Source: Xanthomonas euroxanthea
Lineage (GTDB): Bacteria > Pseudomonadota > Gammaproteobacteria > Xanthomonadales > Xanthomonadaceae
Direction of reading: 5' to 3'
Assembly (NCBI RefSeq): GCF_900476395.1
Contig: NZ_UIHB01000006.1
Span: forward strand, 124,001 to 188,000
Length of the DNA stretch: 64,000 nucleotides
Both the position numbers and the translations under genes were made by a program. Positions 63,243-64,000 of this stretch are shown piece after piece (the first letter of the stretch is position 1; every line of letters starts with the position of its first letter). The notes below the pieces were generated by a model that ran no database searches, had not been told where the DNA came from, and saw only the letters and a program-made list of their open reading frames with translations.

Positions 63243-64000
63243 ATGCATTCGATCGATGTCGTCCTCGCCATGTTGCTGGCGGTCGCGGCCAGCGGTTATC
63301 TGATCCGCATCCTGCCGTTCTCCTTGCCCCTGCCGTTGGTCCAGATTGCGCTTGGCGCGGTGGTCTCGGGTGTGTTCGATGCCGGGCATGAGCTGGAACC
63401 GGAGCTGTTCTTCCTGCTGTTCCTGCCGCCGCTGCTGTTTCTGGATGGCTGGCGCATTCCCAAACAAGGCCTGTTCCGCGACAAGGCCGCCATCCTCGAG
63501 CTGGCGCTGGGGCTGGTGGTGTTCACCGTGGTCGGCGCGGGCCTGCTGATCCATTGGCTGATCCCGGCGATGCCGCTGGCGGTGGCCTTCGCGCTGGCGG
63601 CGATCATCTCGCCGACCGATCCGGTGGCGGTGTCCTCGATCGCCTCCAAGGTGCCGATCCCCAAGCGGCTGATGCACATCCTGGAAGGCGAGTCGCTGCT
63701 CAACGATGCCTCCGGGCTGGTGTGCTTCCAGTTTGCCGTGGCCGCGGTGCTGACCGGCAGCTTCTCGATCGCCACCGCCTCGCTGACCTTCCTGTGGGTG
63801 GCCTTGGCCGGGCTGGCGCTGGGCGTGGCCACCACCTTCGGCCTGAGCCGCATCCAGGCCTGGATCTGGCGCCACTTCGGCGAGGAGCCGGGTTCGGCGA
63901 TCCTGGTCAATCTGCTTACCCCGTTCGCGGCCTATCTGCTGGCCGAGGCCTTCCATGCCTCCGGCATCCTGGCCGCAGTGGCGGCTGGCGTCACCATGAG
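63243..64000 (+). CDS. CPA1-family Na+/H+ antiporter, N-terminal part (3' end outside window)
   Basis: MHSIDVVLAMLLAVAASGYLIRILPF starts the first helix. The visible ~252 residues have about eight helices. Family marks: LFLPPLLFLDGWR, ion site AIISPTDPVAVSSIASK, and EGESLLNDASGLVCFQFAV. These match NhaP/YjcE-type CPA1 exchangers of Na+ or K+ for H+. Cut by the window edge, so the C-terminal domain is not seen. Confidence 0.93.
   Translation, partial: MHSIDVVLAMLLAVAASGYLIRILPFSLPLPLVQIALGAVVSGVFDAGHELEPELFFLLFLPPLLFLDGWRIPKQGLFRDKAAILELALGLVVFTVVGAGLLIHWLIPAMPLAVAFALAAIISPTDPVAVSSIASKVPIPKRLMHILEGESLLNDASGLVCFQFAVAAVLTGSFSIATASLTFLWVALAGLALGVATTFGLSRIQAWIWRHFGEEPGSAILVNLLTPFAAYLLAEAFHASGILAAVAAGVTM

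Noticed and set aside
62891-63271. Minus-strand frame before the antiporter
   Set aside because: Pro/Arg/Ala-rich, no motif and no good start; overlaps the antiporter's first codons.

Overview
The window is GC-rich (roughly two thirds G+C), densely coded, gammaproteobacterial chromosome. Protein content points to Xanthomonas or a close relative in the Lysobacteraceae: a TonB-dependent receptor, an M13 and an M14 peptidase, LytS/LytTR and CheB/CheR-type signalling proteins, and the DUF3348-DUF802-OmpA-DUF2894 gene set. I see no tRNA, rRNA, CRISPR array, insertion sequence, prophage or integrase. This is core or stable accessory chromosome, not a recent island.

Layout. 1-1.7 kb: end of a SulP anion transporter and small conserved proteins. 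2.0-9.4 kb (minus strand): a secreted NUC1-type nuclease, then an outer-membrane barrel / short phosphate-binding-protein-like protein / chemoreceptor operon, then an M14 carboxypeptidase. 9.8-15.5 kb (plus): a three-gene ABC-2 transporter followed by a TonB-dependent receptor, with a Zur-box-like palindrome just upstream. 15.7-20.4 kb (minus): DUF3348, a MotA/ExbB-like membrane protein with a long repetitive helical tail, an OmpA/MotB-like protein and DUF2894. In architecture the two middle proteins resemble the ZorA/ZorB motor of Zorya, and this is the best candidate here for an undescribed system. 20.8-24.5 kb: small proteins, a YkgJ-type cysteine-cluster protein, a zinc alcohol dehydrogenase and a DUF4142 protein. 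24.7-31.3 kb (minus): one compact operon galE / glycosyltransferase / glf (UDP-galactopyranose mutase) / GH1-like glycosidase / ABC exporter, probably making and exporting a galactofuranose-containing glycan.

31.7-43.8 kb: stress-type enzymes (SDR, manganese catalase, DUF892 ferritin-like protein) around a signalling block. That block has a sigma-54 activator response regulator, a tiny histidine-box-like protein, a receiver-only regulator, and a 1187-residue CheB/CheR/PAS/HWE-kinase hybrid whose CheB domain has lost catalytic residues. A Tat-type FAD amine oxidase closes the region. 44.0-48.3 kb: LytS/LytTR two-component pair, a small lipoprotein and an amino-acid permease. 48.5-57.9 kb: a membrane protein, an MpaB-type oxygenase, an M13 endopeptidase, a GT2 glycosyltransferase, an aldo/keto reductase, a flavodoxin, and a LysR regulator divergent from DoxX plus a DODA-type dioxygenase.

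58.3-61.2 kb: a putative DNA-repair pair, a radical SAM protein and a DUF4130-UdgX fusion with the KRR(I/L)H signature. 61.2-64 kb: a hairpin-rich gap, a secreted fasciclin protein, a small hypothetical gene behind a 41-base tandem repeat, and the start of a CPA1 Na+/H+ antiporter cut by the window edge.
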